Source: Olleya sp. Bg11-27 (GTDB lineage Bacteria > Bacteroidota > Bacteroidia > Flavobacteriales > Flavobacteriaceae). From it: a stretch of 64,000 nucleotides of DNA. The stretch is from positions 1,867,514-1,931,513 of the forward strand of contig NZ_CP025117.1 in the NCBI RefSeq assembly GCF_002831645.1, written 5' to 3'. Each line of letters begins with the position of its first letter. The stretch's first letter is position 1. Of this stretch, positions 61,954-64,000 are shown one piece after another. The notes below the pieces were generated by a model, which was not told the origin of the DNA, did no database searches, and worked only from the letters and a program-made list of their open reading frames with translations. The translations under genes were made by a program, and so were the position numbers.

Positions 61954-62964
61954 ATGTACAATTCGAAAATTATTGGTTTAGGTAAATATCTACCTGACAA
62001 CGTGGTCACAAATGAGGATTTATCTAAAATGATGGATACTAATGATGAGTGGATTACAGAACGTACGGGGATAAAAGAAAGACGTTGGGTAGAGAAAGAC
62101 TCTGGTGATACAACCGCTACAATGGGTGTTAAAGCTGCTAAACAAGCGATAGAACGTTCTGGAATAGATAAAGATGATATAGACTTTATCATTTTTGCAA
62201 CCTTAAGTCCTGATATGTATTTTCCTGGTCCAGGTGTGCAAGTGCAACATGCTTTAGATATTAAAACAGTGGGTGCTTTGGATGTACGTAACCAATGTTC
62301 TGGTTTTGTATATGCGTTATCTGTTGCCGATAATTTTATAAAAACGGGTATGTATAAAAACATATTGGTTATTGGTAGTGAGCTGCATTCAGGAGGTTTA
62401 GATAAAACGACAAGAGGGCGTGGTGTAACTGTTATTTTTGGAGATGGTGCAGGAGCAGCAGTATTAACACGTGAAGAAGATAATAGTAAAGGTATTTTAT
62501 CAACGCATTTGCATAGTCAAGGTGAACATGCTGAAGAGTTAGTTTTAGTAGCACCAGGAATGGGGAAACGTTGGGTGAGTGATATCCTTGCAGATAACGA
62601 TCCAAATGACGAAAGTTACTTCCCGCACATGAATGGTCAATTTGTATTTAAAAATGCAGTCGTCCGTTTTAGTGAAGTGATTATGGAAGGTTTAGCAAAA
62701 AACAATTTAGAAAAGGAAAACATTGATATGTTGATTCCGCATCAAGCTAATTTACGTATTGCACAATTTATACAAAAGCGTTTTGGATTAAGTGATGACC
62801 AAGTGTTTAATAATATTATGAAATATGGTAATACAACTGCGGCCTCTATTCCAATAGCTTTATGTGAAGCCTGGGAAGAAGGTAAAATCAAAACAGGTGA
62901 TAATGTTGTATTAGCTGCGTTTGGGAGTGGATTTACTTGGGGAAGTGTCATTATTAAATGGTAA
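61954..62964 (+). CDS. fabH: 3-oxoacyl-ACP synthase III
   Basis: The product has 336 residues with the KAS III catalytic triad: Cys115 (RNQCSGFVYAL), His263 (IPHQANLRI) and Asn293 (YGNTTAASIP). Starts fatty acid synthesis by condensing acetyl- or branched acyl-CoA with malonyl-ACP. The start MYNSKIIGLGKYLP is the family's usual one. Its last 160 codon positions' 3' part (from about 62808) is duplicated downstream. Confidence 0.96.
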   Translation: MYNSKIIGLGKYLPDNVVTNEDLSKMMDTNDEWITERTGIKERRWVEKDSGDTTATMGVKAAKQAIERSGIDKDDIDFIIFATLSPDMYFPGPGVQVQHALDIKTVGALDVRNQCSGFVYALSVADNFIKTGMYKNILVIGSELHSGGLDKTTRGRGVTVIFGDGAGAAVLTREEDNSKGILSTHLHSQGEHAEELVLVAPGMGKRWVSDILADNDPNDESYFPHMNGQFVFKNAVVRFSEVIMEGLAKNNLEKENIDMLIPHQANLRIAQFIQKRFGLSDDQVFNNIMKYGNTTAASIPIALCEAWEEGKIKTGDNVVLAAFGSGFTWGSVIIKW

Positions 62965-63380
62965 TTTAATACCTGCGCAGACAAAGAGTCTTAAAAAACA
63001 AAACAACTATATCTAAAGATTACTAGGTCCTAGGGCCTTGTAATGACATAAAAAAAAAGCCAGAAACATATATTATGTTTCTGGCTTTTTCAATTAACTA
63101 ACTACTTAAACTTAACTATATAAATCTCTTTCTTGTTTTTTGTTGTGAAGACTAATTCAAATAAAAATAATAAAACTGATTTACTGTCTTGTTACTATTA
63201 AGACGCATAAAAGTGTTTTTTATTACGCTGATAATCAATATTTAACGTCTTTTTAACAGTATTAAGGCCTTAAACAAAAAATGGTGTTAAAAAAACAAAA
63301 TCCCTAAGCTGATCAGGCTTTTTTTTTATTTAGTAACTAACTTAAATACTAACTATTAACTGTTTGTTAGCTACTAAATA
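62808..63380. repeat. tandem duplication, unit 1 (fabH 3' end and following)
   Basis: About 570 bp, repeated at 63429-64000. Includes the last about 52 codons of fabH, aatacctgcgcagac, the tactaggtcctagggcc palindrome, a terminator and the taacttaaatactaactattaactg end. Confidence 0.85.
63054..63090 (+). terminator. fabH terminator
   Basis: AAAAAGCCAGAAACATA / TATGTTTCTGGCTTTTT stem, perfect, with T5 end, about 90 bp after the stop. Confidence 0.9.
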
Positions 63381-63426
63381 ACCGATAGATGGTCGTATTT
63401 ATACTATTATATAAATCCTCGACTGG

Positions 63427-63586
63427 ATTTAATACTATTATGAAATATGGTAATATAAGCGCTGCTTTTGTATCAATAGCATTATGTGAAGCCTGGTAAG
63501 AAGGTGAAATAAAAACAGATGATAATGTTGTATTAGCTGCGTTTGGGAGTGGATTTACTTGGGGTAGTGTAATTATTAAAAGGTAA
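63427..63586 (+). pseudogene. duplicated fabH 3' fragment
   Basis: Codes NTIMKYGNISAAFVSIALCE-like sequence in fabH frame, an in-frame TAA after AlaTrp, then EGEIKTDDNVVLAAFGSGFT up to KR-stop at 63586. Missing all the rest of the gene. Unable to encode an enzyme. Confidence 0.9.
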
Positions 63587-63672
63587 TTTAATACCTGCGC
63601 AGACAAGGAGTCTTAAAAAATAAAACAACTATTTCTAAAGATTACTAGGTCCTAGGGCCTTGTAATGGCATA

Positions 63673-63711
63673 AAAAAAAGCCAGAAACATATATTATGTT
63701 TCTGGCTTTTT
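63673..63711 (+). terminator. duplicated fabH terminator
   Basis: Same stem as 63054-63090 (AAAAAGCCAGAAACATA / TATGTTTCTGGCTTTTT), exactly conserved, while the gene fragment before it is decayed. Confidence 0.85.
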
Positions 63712-63912
63712 AACTAACTACTTAAACTTAACTATATAAATCTCTCTCTTGTTTTTTGTTGTGAAGACTAATTCAAATAAAAATAATAAAACTGATTTAC
63801 TGTCTTGTTATTATTAAGACGCATAAAAGTGTTTTTTATTACGCTGACTATTAGTGTTTAACGTGTATTTAACAGTGTTAAGGCCTTAAACAAAAAATGG
63901 TGTTAAAAAAAC

Positions 63913-63945
63913 AAAACCCCAAAGCTGATCAGGCTTTGGGGTTTT
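63913..63945. terminator. second hairpin in unit 2
   Basis: AAAACCCCAAAGC / GCTTTGGGGTTTT, 13-bp perfect stem with TGATCAG loop. The copy in unit 1 (around 63299-63330) has lost pairing (aaatccctaagctgatcaggcttttt). Confidence 0.8.
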
Positions 63946-64000
63946 TATCTAGCAACTAACTTAAACACTAACCATTAACTGTTTGTTAGCTACTAAATAA

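Larger units (their letters stand above)
63429..64000. repeat. tandem duplication, unit 2
   Basis: Second copy of 62808-63380, roughly 88% identical by eye, reaching the window edge. The junction 63381-63428 is unrelated sequence (ccgatagatggtcg...). Confidence 0.85.

Overview
The window is AT-rich DNA from a member of the Bacteroidota, most likely a marine or environmental Flavobacteriaceae. The evidence is two small proteins with type IX secretion (T9SS) C-terminal sorting domains, many short SPII lipoproteins with Bacteroidota-style signal peptides, TAnnTTTG promoter elements, and housekeeping genes (pyc, htpG, fabH) of that style. No rRNA, tRNA or CRISPR array was recognised.

Layout. (1) About 1-23.2 kb and 37.7-51.1 kb are accessory DNA built as a gene-cassette array. 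Nearly every unit is one small gene, or two to three coupled genes, on the minus strand. Units are separated by imperfect palindromic repeats whose ends read, on the minus strand, RYYYAAC-like just after each stop codon and GTTRRRY-like just before the next gene. That is the layout of integron attC sites. There is no integrase in the window, so it would be an integrase-less cassette cluster or the distal part of a large chromosomal integron. Two repeat families are interleaved: compact sites of about 130-220 bp with a central GATTTTCC/GGAAAATC hairpin (type A), and long modular sites of about 220-640 bp (type C) that look like type A sites with a left arm expanded by about 300 bp. Cassette contents are typical: unknown lipoproteins and small membrane proteins, an XRE/ImmA/PIN-like module, a broken Fic gene, a broken DUF4365-like nuclease gene, a GIY-YIG protein, a DUF3024 protein, and unusually a class I terpene synthase. 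An intact IS3-family element sits exactly in a gene/repeat junction, and two copies of a fused IS3/IS110 remnant occupy other junctions.

(2) 23.2-32.1 kb: a secreted SH3b/YD-like repeat protein, a TPR protein, and two divergently arranged copies of a gene pair (a small T9SS-sorted protein plus a collagen-like protein). The left collagen gene is frameshifted and the right one is intact.

(3) 32.3-37.4 kb: a compact minus-strand run of LRR membrane protein, Crp/Fnr regulator, ACT protein and Gdx/SugE-type SMR exporter. It is preceded by a two-gene MNIO (DUF692-type) locus: an 81-aa secreted precursor ending in CPACGMG, overlapping the start of the enzyme gene. A second, nonsense-interrupted precursor ending in CPACGRG lies just upstream. 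This looks like a minimal RiPP pathway on an exported peptide and is the strongest candidate for an undescribed biochemical system.

(4) 49.4-64 kb: a divergent LysR/MdaB-like pair (arguably the last cassette-linked genes), then core chromosome: lipocalin-like lipoprotein, TPR/DUF2723-like protein, pyruvate carboxylase, a soluble TPR hybrid histidine kinase, HtpG and FabH. The 3' end of fabH and its terminators are tandemly duplicated up to the window edge.
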